From the NCBI GenBank assembly GCA_041946865.1, contig JBHGBF010000169.1:1-24423 (forward strand): a stretch of DNA of 24,423 nt, read 5' to 3'. Both the position numbers and the translations under genes were made by a program. Every line of letters starts with the position of its first letter. Within the stretch, counting starts at the first letter, position 1. This DNA is from RPQK01 sp041946865 (GTDB lineage Bacteria; Acidobacteriota; UBA6911; RPQK01). Below the pieces are notes generated by a model. It worked only from the letters and a program-made list of their open reading frames with translations, was not told the DNA's origin and ran no database searches. Shown piece after piece: positions 9,148 through 16,011 of the stretch.

Positions 9148-9600
9148 ATGCCCTGGATACTGCTGCTTTTTGTCGTCCCTCTCATTCTTGCGACGGTGAC
9201 AATCGGGAAAGACAACGACCCGGCCTCCCTTATCATCGCCATGGAGCGTGCCGCTCTGGATCGCTCGGACAAGGGAGACCCGAACGGTTTTCTGGAGATC
9301 TCCAGTCCGGACGTCACCTACTTCGACCCGTTTCTCGACAAACCGATTCGCGGTCTCGACGCCTTGCGGACCTATTACCGTGGGTTCCCAAGCGACGAGC
9401 CCGCCTCCGGCGAAATGCACAACGTCGAAGTCCAGGTGTCGGGAGATGTGGCGGTGCTGACATTCAACTACACCGTCAAACTCGAAAAGAGCGGGCAAGT
9501 CAATCGCTGGAACACTACCGAAGTGTACCGACGCACGAAGGACGGCTGGCGGATCATCCACACCCATTGGTCGTTTAATAAACCCGTGCTCGCCGGCTGA
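9148..9600 (+). CDS. NTF2/SnoaL-like (DUF4440-type) protein with signal peptide
   Basis: The 150-aa protein has a hydrophobic N-terminus (MPWILLLFVVPLILATVTIG) that is probably a signal peptide or anchor. The rest is a cone-shaped NTF2-like fold. An N-terminal helix with a predicted pocket precedes SPDVTYFDPFLDKPIRGLDAL, then come beta strands ending in DGWRIIHTHWSF, the usual end of SnoaL/ketosteroid-isomerase-like domains. The ATG follows GGAAAGGA by 7 bases. Members range from isomerases to non-enzymatic ligand binders, so no substrate can be assigned. Its stop codon is followed at once by short tandem repeats. Confidence 0.85.
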   Translation: MPWILLLFVVPLILATVTIGKDNDPASLIIAMERAALDRSDKGDPNGFLEISSPDVTYFDPFLDKPIRGLDALRTYYRGFPSDEPASGEMHNVEVQVSGDVAVLTFNYTVKLEKSGQVNRWNTTEVYRRTKDGWRIIHTHWSFNKPVLAG

Positions 9601-9606
9601 AGGGAG

Positions 9607-9657
9607 CGGAGGGGCGGAGGGGCGGAGGGAAGGATGAAGGATGAAGGATGAAGGGAA
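9607..9657 (+). repeat. Polypurine tandem repeats after the NTF2-like gene
   Basis: Three octamers CGGAGGGG/CGGAGGGA (9607, 9615, 9623) are followed by three heptamers AGGATGA (9631, 9638, 9645). They begin 6 bases after a stop codon on the coding strand, like the octamer array at 1791-1862. AGGATGA-like fragments recur at 9731-9744. Confidence 0.9.
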
Positions 9658-9666
9658 GGCCAAACA

Positions 9667-9796
9667 GAGCCGCAAGCGGAGCGCTTTCCAGCGGACCGTC
9701 GGCGGACGGGGAGCGCGTCGGGTGCGCGGAAGGACGAAGGATGAAGCGAGAGCGCCACGGAGCCGCGAGTGTAGCGCTTTCCAGCGGACCGTCGGC
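9667..9796 (+). repeat. Two 37-bp direct repeats, 93 bp apart
   Basis: Copy 1 (9667-9703) and copy 2 (9760-9796) differ at three positions near the 5' end. Both share the block AGCGCTTTCCAGCGGACCGT followed by CGGC. The spacer has purine-rich repeats like those upstream, so this may be two units of a larger 93-bp repeat. The second copy ends 14 bases before the start codon of the radical SAM gene. Two copies with no array structure do not make a CRISPR. Confidence 0.9.
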
Positions 9797-9810
9797 CCGA
9801 AAGGAACGAC

Positions 9811-11112
9811 ATGAGGATAGTGCTGGTTGATCCGCCAGGCGTCAGGCGGGGCCTTAATACCGGCTACGGATACCTCTGCGCGGCGCTCAAGAAAGAAGGG
9901 CACATTGTCGAGGTGATCGATTTTGCCAACCGGCCAGGTGAGGCGAAAAAGAGAATGCAGCAGGCGCGGGGAAGTGACCTGATCGGCTTCTCGATCAAGT
10001 CATCGACCCTGAACAAGACACTCCAACTGGCAAGGATGACCCATGGCGAGAGACTGATAGCAGGCGGTCCTCACATAGCCCTCGACGGAAAACGTTTCAT
10101 GGAAGAAAACCCGCAATTTGACCTCTGCGTGATGGGCGAGGGGGAAGAGGCAGTCGTCAGCATAGCGAGAGGGGATGATTACCGGGCGATCGACGGAACT
10201 CTGTTCAGAGATAACAGCAGAGTCACGGGGACCGGGTGCAGGCGATGGATCGAGAATCTCGATGATCTCCCGTTCCCCGAGTACAGCTGCTTTGACTCGG
10301 TCCGGGAAAAACGGACGATACAGAACTACCCGATCGTGACCAGCAGGGGCTGTCCGTATCGCTGCACCTTTTGCAGCGTCCCTCAGGTCACGGGAAGGCG
10401 GTGGAGGGCCAGAAGTCCGGAGAATGTGGTGGCTGAATTGCTGCAGGCCAAGGACCGATACGGCAGCAGGGAATTCAAGGTTCTCGACGACAACTTTACC
10501 CTTGACGTAGCGCGGGCAAAGGACATCTGCCGGCTTCTGCTGGGGAAGAGGACGGACATGACCTGGTCTTGCGCTAACGGGATAAGGGCAGACCGCGTCG
10601 ACGAAGAGCTGCTCGGACTCATGCGGGCTAGCGGATGCGAGTCGATTTCCATCGGGATTGAAAGCGCTGATCCTGCCGTTTTGTCGCAGACCAGGAAGGG
10701 CGAAGAACTCGAGCACATCAGAAGAACTGTTGAACTGGCCCGGAAGAAGGGGATCCGCGTTCAGGGCTTCTTCATCATAGGCCTCACGGGCAGCACCTAC
10801 GAGAGCGACAAAAGGTCCCTCGAATTTGCCAAGGCGGTCGGGCTCGACGAGGCCTCATGGGGGCTGCTGGTGCCTTACCCGGGTACGGAGCTCTGGGATC
10901 AATTCCGTAGCGATCGGAGCGTGCGCTTCCTGAGAGACTGGAAAGAAGGGTTTCACCTGGGCGCGAATCCAAAACCGGTTTTTGAGACGAGAGACTACCC
11001 CGCGTGGAAGAAGCTGAAGGCCTATTATCTGTTTAACCTGAGAACACGCCGGAGAAAGCAGGCGCCGAAAGCCATAGGGAGAATCGTCAAGAACTTGCTT
11101 GTCGGCAAATGA
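9811..11112 (+). CDS. Radical SAM protein with cobalamin-binding-type N-terminal domain
   Basis: The 433-aa protein has two domains. Residues 1-140 form a Rossmann-like B12-binding-type domain (IVLVDPPG, then GYGYLCAALKKEGH, GGPHIALDG, MGEGEEA) without the DxHxxG lower-ligand motif, as in most B12-binding radical SAM enzymes. The radical SAM core has the iron-sulfur motif SRGCPYRCTFCSV (C181, C185, C188), a following IGIESADPAVL strand and a C-terminal GTELW region. Such enzymes do methylations or C-C rearrangements; the substrate cannot be read. AAGGA is 5 bases before the ATG. Codon use is unlike the neighbours: by hand count AGA/AGG make 13 of 23 Arg codons in the first ~200 codons, and ATA is frequent. 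It may have been acquired horizontally. Confidence 0.92.
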   Translation: MRIVLVDPPGVRRGLNTGYGYLCAALKKEGHIVEVIDFANRPGEAKKRMQQARGSDLIGFSIKSSTLNKTLQLARMTHGERLIAGGPHIALDGKRFMEENPQFDLCVMGEGEEAVVSIARGDDYRAIDGTLFRDNSRVTGTGCRRWIENLDDLPFPEYSCFDSVREKRTIQNYPIVTSRGCPYRCTFCSVPQVTGRRWRARSPENVVAELLQAKDRYGSREFKVLDDNFTLDVARAKDICRLLLGKRTDMTWSCANGIRADRVDEELLGLMRASGCESISIGIESADPAVLSQTRKGEELEHIRRTVELARKKGIRVQGFFIIGLTGSTYESDKRSLEFAKAVGLDEASWGLLVPYPGTELWDQFRSDRSVRFLRDWKEGFHLGANPKPVFETRDYPAWKKLKAYYLFNLRTRRRKQAPKAIGRIVKNLLVGK

Positions 11113-11194
11113 CCAGTCCGTCCTCCGGCTGCCACAGCCAACGGCAATACCTCTTGCAAGGCTGGAAATAGGCCGGCACGGGGCTGGAGACCGC

Positions 11195-11710
11195 CTACCT
11201 CTTGCGCTGATAGGTGGCTCTCATGAACTGATGCCACTGGCCGTCGTCACCCAACGCCCGGGAGGTCAGCGTCCGCTCGTCGTCGCTTTTGATCTCGATG
11301 ATGTCGTGATACTTTGCCGTTTTCGCCGGATCGGACATCCCGGGACCCTCGGTCTCGAGAGTCAGCACCTTTTCATTGGTGTCGAGCGTGCCGTTGTACG
11401 TGAACATCGAAGTCATCATCGATCCGATAAAGCTCCCCACGAAGCGTTTCTTGAGCGGATCGTAGCCGAGCGTCATAATCGTGGCCGCAGGCCCGCAGCC
11501 CGGCATATCGCCCTGTCCCTCCGCTATCGTCCAGAGCCCCCCTAGAGACCGGACGCTCTCCGTGCCGGTTGCCTTCACCGGCGGCTGGCCCGGCGCCATC
11601 GTCGCTTCGATTTCGTACGTCCAGTTACCCACCAGCTTTTCCAGCCAGCGGTGTTCTTTCTGAGGCTCAGCCTTCGCCATCGTTTCCTGTTGCGTATTGC
11701 CTGTCTCCAT
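11195..11710 (-). CDS. DUF1579-like protein, 171 aa
   Basis: The sequence follows the DUF1579 pattern: LEKLVGNWTYEIEATMAPGQ (after EHRW), then a GTESVRSLGGLWTIAEGQG strand, TLGYDPLKKRFVGSFI and a C-terminal stretch ending RATYQRKR. These are beta-rich, probably calycin-like domains of unknown role. I choose the ATG at 11710, because GGAG stands 7 bases upstream; the open frame runs on to 11854 but that extension looks non-coding. No signal peptide is seen. It is convergent with the radical SAM gene, with 82 bases between the stops; a TACCTCTTGC direct repeat is the only structure noticed near there. Confidence 0.85.
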   Translation of the reverse strand: METGNTQQETMAKAEPQKEHRWLEKLVGNWTYEIEATMAPGQPPVKATGTESVRSLGGLWTIAEGQGDMPGCGPAATIMTLGYDPLKKRFVGSFIGSMMTSMFTYNGTLDTNEKVLTLETEGPGMSDPAKTAKYHDIIEIKSDDERTLTSRALGDDGQWHQFMRATYQRKR

Positions 11711-12217
11711 AGTCTTTCTCCCTTCTGATGCGGAAATCGTCTCCTCGCTGGTTAAAGACCGAGTGGCCAAGAGTAAGTCGAACGGAAAGCGCACGAATCG
11801 ACACCCAGAAAGAACGTGCACCGGCGTCGGCCTTGCTGATATTTTAGCGCTCAAGCTCCGCCGGCGGGAAATCGGAGAATTTCAACCAACGAAAGCGCGA
11901 TCAGCTTCAGCGCGGACGGCGCGCTCACATTGCATGCTGAAGCGGACAGCATGCAGGGTGCGCCCAAGCGCAGCCTCGAAGCCCAAGATCAGAACCTTCT
12001 TTCGATTCGTTACACCTTCTGAGGGCTTACCATCTCCCAAAGTTTTAGGTTGACAATGGGCGGGCAATTTCACCCCCTGATTTGGTGCCTGGTGGGTAAG
12101 ATCCGCCGGCAAGGCGAGCCGGCATGCGACGAACTGGTGACCACCTCGTTGTTGAGCAAGCGGATTTATGCCAGGTGTCTGGTGAAGGTGGCGGCGGCTA
12201 GTGTCAAAGGAGGAAGA
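11711..12217. other. 507-base stretch without a convincing gene
   Basis: Open frames here are short, lack ribosome binding sites and have no recognisable protein content. The one clear structure is the hairpin at 11931-11955. A TTGACA at 12050-12055 lacks a matching -10 box. The stretch ends in a strong Shine-Dalgarno (AAAGGAGG) that belongs to the TonB-like gene region. Confidence 0.6.
11931..11955. repeat. 9-bp perfect hairpin in the 11.7-12.2 kb gene-poor stretch
   Basis: TGCATGCTG (11931-11939) and CAGCATGCA (11947-11955) are exact reverse complements around loop AAGCGGA. The outer flanks GGCGC (11918-11922) and GCGCC (just after 11957) can also pair, with an asymmetric bulge. This is the shape of an intergenic palindromic (REP-like) element or a small structured RNA. 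Confidence 0.8.
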
Positions 12218-12396
12218 ATGAAACCACAGTCGGCCTTTGTGACAGACAGTCTCGAAGAGCGGATCAAGACCTTGATGGCGCCGTCTGAGCTCAGGCTCTC
12301 AAGCCGACTCCAGCGAGTTGTGCTATGGACTTTGGTGGAAATACACACAACTGTAAAACAAACTTCGGCCTTGGCTTTTCGCCCCCTCCCGGGCAA
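12218..12396 (+). other. Probable 5' part of the TonB-like gene, in another reading frame
   Basis: An ATG at 12218 has a near-perfect Shine-Dalgarno (AAAGGAGGAAG directly before it). It opens a frame starting MKPQSAFVTDSLEERIKTLM and continuing to VVLWTLVEIHTT and SALAF, the charged N-terminus plus weak hydrophobic stretch expected at the start of a TonB-type protein. The TonB domain lies in the frame one base back, open from 12289 onward. One base lost (or two gained) between about 12289 and 12396 would join them, and the two frames read similarly at GLGF/ALAF near 12380. Sequencing error, a real pseudogene or programmed frameshifting are all possible. Confidence 0.45.
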
Positions 12397-12999
12397 TGGC
12401 ATTCACTTAAGGGAGAACGATCCGTCCCCACGAGCCAAGAGCAGGGTGGCAAGGTCTATGAGATCTCCGACAAAGGCGTCGTGCCGCCGAAAGTTCTCAC
12501 CCAGACCATACCGAGCTACACTGAAGAGGCGCGCCTGGGAGGCGTGGAGGGGGACGTGGTGCTGCGATGCATCATCAGGACAACCGGTCGAGTAACGGAT
12601 TGCCAGGTCGTTCAGTCGCCGGGCTCCGGTCTGGCTGAAGTGTCAATCAAAGAAATCCAGGACAACTGGAGGTTCAGTCCCGCAACTGTCGACGGCAAAC
12701 CGGTCGATTTGCGAGCGAAGATTGAACTGACCTTCAATTTGCGTCTCCGTGACGGTGAGCTGCCTGTGTCTGAGGCGGAAGGACTGGCGATCGAAAGAGT
12801 CGAGTTGATTGGTCTGAAGGAAGAGCCTGCTGCCAGCGTCCGAGCCCTCCTCCAAATGCAGGAGTCGAGCAGGTTCCAGAAATCGGCTTTCGAGTCCGAT
12901 GTCAACCGACTAAGAGAAAAGTTCAAATCGGTGAGCTGGGAGGTCAGCAAGGGGAGTTCAGGCGGCGTGGTAGTCAAGTATCGCTTTGACAGGCGGTGA
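12325..12999 (+). CDS. TonB C-terminal domain protein with a POTRA-like extension
   Basis: The reading frame from 12325 encodes 224 aa. Residues 58-140 match a TonB C-terminal domain: PPKVLTQTIPSYTEEARLGG, then GDVVLRCIIRTTGRV and VDLRAKIELTFNLRL. In TonB-type energy transducers this domain contacts outer-membrane receptors or links to the envelope. Residues 154-222 (AIERVELIGLKE, then VNRLREKFKSVSWEV and VVVKYRFD) resemble a POTRA-like beta-alpha-alpha-beta-beta unit, which is unusual after a TonB domain. There is no membrane anchor in this frame and no ribosome binding site at 12325, so the true start is probably upstream in the frame beginning at 12218 (see that entry). It may be a frame-shifted gene. 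Confidence 0.7.
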   Translation: MDFGGNTHNCKTNFGLGFSPPPGQWHSLKGERSVPTSQEQGGKVYEISDKGVVPPKVLTQTIPSYTEEARLGGVEGDVVLRCIIRTTGRVTDCQVVQSPGSGLAEVSIKEIQDNWRFSPATVDGKPVDLRAKIELTFNLRLRDGELPVSEAEGLAIERVELIGLKEEPAASVRALLQMQESSRFQKSAFESDVNRLREKFKSVSWEVSKGSSGGVVVKYRFDRR

Positions 13000-13094
13000 T
13001 TGGCGCACTGGAGGGGCACTTTAGGCAACGGGGCCGGGAGCGGGGCTTTTCTGCCCTGGGGCTTCAAGTCCAGGCGGTAAGGCCGGCCACCCTG

Positions 13095-13934
13095 TCAGCC
13101 GCCCAGCCTCTTCTCGATTCGCTCGAGCATTTCACGGCCGGCTCGAGCTTCGCGCAGGACTTGGTTCGGCTGGCTGCTGTCGCCTGCCAGCTCCAGGATC
13201 AGTGGTCCGTTGAAATTCTGTTCCGCCAGCCGGCCCATCAGGAGCTGCCAGTTGATTTGTCCCTGTCCCGGGGGCAGATGATCGTCCCTGCCGCCGTGAT
13301 TGTCGTGGACGTGGAGCATTCTCAGCCGGTTGCCGATCTGCCGGGGCAGATCATAGATATCTCCGGCGAGATTCGCGTGCCCGGTGTCCAGGCAGACGCC
13401 GAGCTGGTCGCCATCGAGCTGGGCGATCACGCCAAGCAGGTCGGTTGTTGGCCCCAGCGAGAGATGGGGCAGCATGTTCTCCACGACCATCATCACGTCG
13501 AGCTGGCGACACCGCTCCTGAATCGTTCTCAGGCTGTCCCCGGCCCGTTTCAATCGGCCCCGATGCTGTTCGCCGTCGGTGCGGTCCAGGTGGTCCGGGC
13601 CTGGATGTACGATCAGGTGGCCGGCGCGCAAGCCGGCGGCCGCCTCGACGACTCCCAACATCTCATGCACAGCTCGCTGGCGCTGTCCCTCGTCCGCGGA
13701 CGTAATGTCCAGGTGTTCTGCCAGCGGGGCGTGAAAAGAAAACGGTAACAGATCAAGCTCCGGAAGGAGCCGCGCAAGTCGCTTCAATTCCTCGGGATTC
13801 CGGAAATCAAAGTGGCCGGGGGAGGACGAGATTTCGAGCAGCGAAAAACCGCTTTCACGGACGGGCGCCAGCACTTCAAATATGCTCGTCCGGTAGAAGC
13901 AACCTGTTGAAAGGCCGACAGGCCAATTGGTCAT
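13095..13934 (-). CDS. TIM-barrel protein of the endonuclease IV / sugar phosphate isomerase superfamily
   Basis: The 279-aa protein has a xylose-isomerase-like TIM barrel (AP endonuclease 2 superfamily). Residues in line with all nine metal ligands of E. coli endonuclease IV are present: H68 (FHAP), H110 (VHPG), E152 (VEN), D183 and H186 (CLDTGHANLAG), H208 or H210 (LHVHDN), D217 and H219 (RDDHLPPGQGQINW) and E248 (LEL). Sugar isomerases and epimerases of COG1082 keep many of these too, so the pattern does not decide between a nuclease and an isomerase. The ATG at 13934 has AGGA 6 bases upstream, inside the preceding gene, and the first 59 bases overlap that gene. It is therefore probably translationally coupled to the primase-like protein. 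Confidence 0.85.
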   Translation of the reverse strand: MTNWPVGLSTGCFYRTSIFEVLAPVRESGFSLLEISSSPGHFDFRNPEELKRLARLLPELDLLPFSFHAPLAEHLDITSADEGQRQRAVHEMLGVVEAAAGLRAGHLIVHPGPDHLDRTDGEQHRGRLKRAGDSLRTIQERCRQLDVMMVVENMLPHLSLGPTTDLLGVIAQLDGDQLGVCLDTGHANLAGDIYDLPRQIGNRLRMLHVHDNHGGRDDHLPPGQGQINWQLLMGRLAEQNFNGPLILELAGDSSQPNQVLREARAGREMLERIEKRLGG

Positions 13935-15324
13935 GGCACTTCCTGTAGATCAACGATTTTCTCACGGCGGCCAGGTCGTCTCCTTCCCCGGGTCCGCAGT
14001 CGAAGGGTCGGTTGCCGTTGTTTCGGCCGAAGTCTTCAACCTGGTCTATTCCGGTATAAAACAAGCCGCTGAACAAACGGGTGTAAAAGTCAGCCCTGAC
14101 CCCCGGTTCATACTCCTCCCAGGGCGGGACCCAGCCGAAGTCCCGTTCGTATTTGGAGCGGATCAGGCCGGATATGTGGCGCGGATGCCAGCCCAGGGCC
14201 AGCATGACGTGCGTCAAGACCCTGATGTAAGCGGGCTTCAGCAGCAGGTCGTTGGGGTGGTTGAGGACGTGACGGGCGCAGGAGGGCAGCGGATCCAGCG
14301 GTGTGCGATCGTAGGTATCAGGCCAGCTCTCCGGCGGATCGTGTTCTTGAGAGTAGAACCAGTCGTGAAAGCGTTTGAGGCTGGAACCGCGGTATGACTC
14401 CACAAGAACCTCCGTAGCCTCCGCCTGATCGGGGATCTGCACCGAGGCGCGCTGGGCCAGTTCCGAAACCAGGCCGGCGTCCTGCATCACCCGAAGGCCG
14501 TCGCTGACCTGCATCTCGTGGAGCGGGATGAAGAAGAGGGGTGGGATTCTCGCCGCCAGCTCAGGCGCCGTCGCCACTCCCTGTTCCCAATGCTTCCGGT
14601 AGGCGGTGAAGGGGATGCGAACCATGCGGGTGTACAGAGGATCCCCGAATGCCGAAGTGTCAATCGAGATCATTTCCCGACCGCGCAAGCCGGGTGCAAC
14701 TTCAACCGCAGTGATTTCGACCGGGATCTGACATCGTTCCTTGGTTTCGGCTTTGATGCCGTGGCCGAGGTATTCGATGACGAGGCCCAGGCCGGCGAAA
14801 GCCAGGCCCATTTCCTCGGACACCGGTTCCTCCATGGGCGGGTGTCGTTGCGCGTACAGCTGCCTGACGCGGCGCGATAGGCGGCCGAACGCTTTGATCG
14901 TCCTGAAGGCCCTGGTATGGCGCGGTATCCGCCACATGAAATGGTGGCCGCGTCCGCCAATCAGGTGCAGCGGGGAGATGCCGGAGCGCAGGAGTATCTT
15001 TTGAGTTGCGAGGGCCACCGGCTGCTGGATCTCGAACGTCCTGTCCAAGTCCAGGTAAGGTTCGGCGGGAAAATCGAAATTGACATACTCGATATCGATG
15101 TCGACGATCAGCGACTCGCGGTCCCAGAGGGAACGAGCGACGTCGACCCCTTGGTCGAGGTAATACTGAAGCTGGTTCGGGGTCTTCAGTTGGAGATTGC
15201 TGTAGAGCGGATGATCCGATCTGGAGAGATAGACACACGTCGCCTCTTCGAGCGAAAACCCCCCAAGAAACTCGGTCAGTCGTGAGACGACTTCCGGGTT
15301 CCGATAATAGTCCTTGACGAGCAT
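13876..15324 (-). CDS. Primase/polymerase-like protein (AEP superfamily) with a four-Cys C-terminus
   Basis: The 482-aa protein shows the three core motifs of archaeo-eukaryotic primases in order: a DxD metal motif, D75 and D77 (SLIVDIDIEY); the nucleotide-binding GGRGHHFMW (123-131, H127/H128); and D222 in SIDTSAFGDP followed by RMVRIPF (234-239), the third acidic residue and basic patch. The C-terminal third has SCARHVLNHP (C349), a helical region with GWHPRHISGLIRSKYERDFGW, and C443, C463 and C469 (YRKCHDQLAC). The Cys order and the Y..C....C ending recall the iron-sulfur C-terminal domain of PriL, so this may be a PriS-PriL-type fusion. It lacks a helicase or ligase domain. The last 19 residues, including C469, lie in the overlap with the TIM-barrel gene. 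Family assignment is by motif only. Confidence 0.72.
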   Translation of the reverse strand: MLVKDYYRNPEVVSRLTEFLGGFSLEEATCVYLSRSDHPLYSNLQLKTPNQLQYYLDQGVDVARSLWDRESLIVDIDIEYVNFDFPAEPYLDLDRTFEIQQPVALATQKILLRSGISPLHLIGGRGHHFMWRIPRHTRAFRTIKAFGRLSRRVRQLYAQRHPPMEEPVSEEMGLAFAGLGLVIEYLGHGIKAETKERCQIPVEITAVEVAPGLRGREMISIDTSAFGDPLYTRMVRIPFTAYRKHWEQGVATAPELAARIPPLFFIPLHEMQVSDGLRVMQDAGLVSELAQRASVQIPDQAEATEVLVESYRGSSLKRFHDWFYSQEHDPPESWPDTYDRTPLDPLPSCARHVLNHPNDLLLKPAYIRVLTHVMLALGWHPRHISGLIRSKYERDFGWVPPWEEYEPGVRADFYTRLFSGLFYTGIDQVEDFGRNNGNRPFDCGPGEGDDLAAVRKSLIYRKCHDQLACRPFNRLLLPDEHI

Positions 15325-15402
15325 TCTATGGCAGCGAGAATCAATCCCTCACCCAATTGTATAACGACAGGTGTGAGGAGGGAGTAAGCGAGGCAGGGCA
15401 GT

Positions 15403-15960
15403 CTACGCCTTGCTCTTTCGAACCAGCCATTCGCTGCGCAGGATTCCATACTGCTCGACGTCGAGGTACTCGCCCCATTTGAAAATGTGCTTGCGGAGGC
15501 ATCCCTCGCGCGTCATGCCGATTTTCTGCAGGACCCGTCCGGATGCGACGTTGCGGCTGAAGTGGTGAGCCCAGACACGATTGAGCTCCAGGACCTCGAA
15601 AGCGTACCGAAGCACTTCCTCCGCCGCTTCCGAACAGTAACCTCTGTTCCAGTAGGGGACCCCAATCCAGTAGCCGATCTCGGCATGTGAATGGTGGCGG
15701 TTTATGCCGAGACCGAGCGCACCGCACAGCTCTCTGATCTCCTTCACGACAACCGCAAACGTCACCGCCACTCCCTTCTGAAAGTCGACCTGCCGCTCCG
15801 TAATCCAGCGTTCGGCGAAGCCCCGCTCATAGGGATGAGGGATAAGGAGCGTGTTGTACGCTATTTCCCGCTCGCCCGCCAGCCGTTTCACGTCCGGAGC
15901 ATCAGTCAGAAAAAACTGCCTGAGCAGCAGCCTGTCTGTCGTCAAAATGGGATGGTTCAT
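15403..15960 (-). CDS. GNAT-family N-acetyltransferase, RimJ/RimL-like
   Basis: The 185-aa protein has the order of elements typical of GNAT enzymes related to ribosomal-protein acetyltransferases. The N-terminal strand ILTTDRLLLRQF is followed by GIGYWIG-like HAEIGYWIGVPYWN. The acetyl-CoA loop is RGYCSEAAEEVLRYAFE (motif A, R/Q-x-x-G/A), and a C-terminal NRVWAHHFSRNVASGRVLQKIGM segment contains the conserved Asn and Ser. The acetyl acceptor cannot be predicted. It sits 51 bases downstream of the amidohydrolase gene and 78 bases upstream of the primase-like gene, all on the minus strand, so a shared transcript is possible. Confidence 0.93.
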   Translation of the reverse strand: MNHPILTTDRLLLRQFFLTDAPDVKRLAGEREIAYNTLLIPHPYERGFAERWITERQVDFQKGVAVTFAVVVKEIRELCGALGLGINRHHSHAEIGYWIGVPYWNRGYCSEAAEEVLRYAFEVLELNRVWAHHFSRNVASGRVLQKIGMTREGCLRKHIFKWGEYLDVEQYGILRSEWLVRKSKA

Positions 15961-16011
15961 ACGTGCCGACAGCTTTCCCTGGTGGGTATTCGGGACACCT
16001 GCGCCTCAGGG

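Noticed and set aside
9607..9796. CRISPR-like repeat cluster
   Set aside because: Only two 37-bp copies, with no regular spacers and no cas genes nearby.
8821..9903. 360-aa minus-strand frame spanning several genes and repeats
   Set aside because: Runs antisense to the kinase and NTF2-like genes and through the tandem repeats; translation is repeat-like.
11711..11854. N-terminal extension of the DUF1579-like gene
   Set aside because: A GGAG ribosome binding site supports the ATG at 11710, and the extension does not resemble the family.
13927..14397. 156-aa plus-strand frame within the primase-like gene
   Set aside because: Shadow of the minus-strand coding sequence; no ribosome binding site and no domain.
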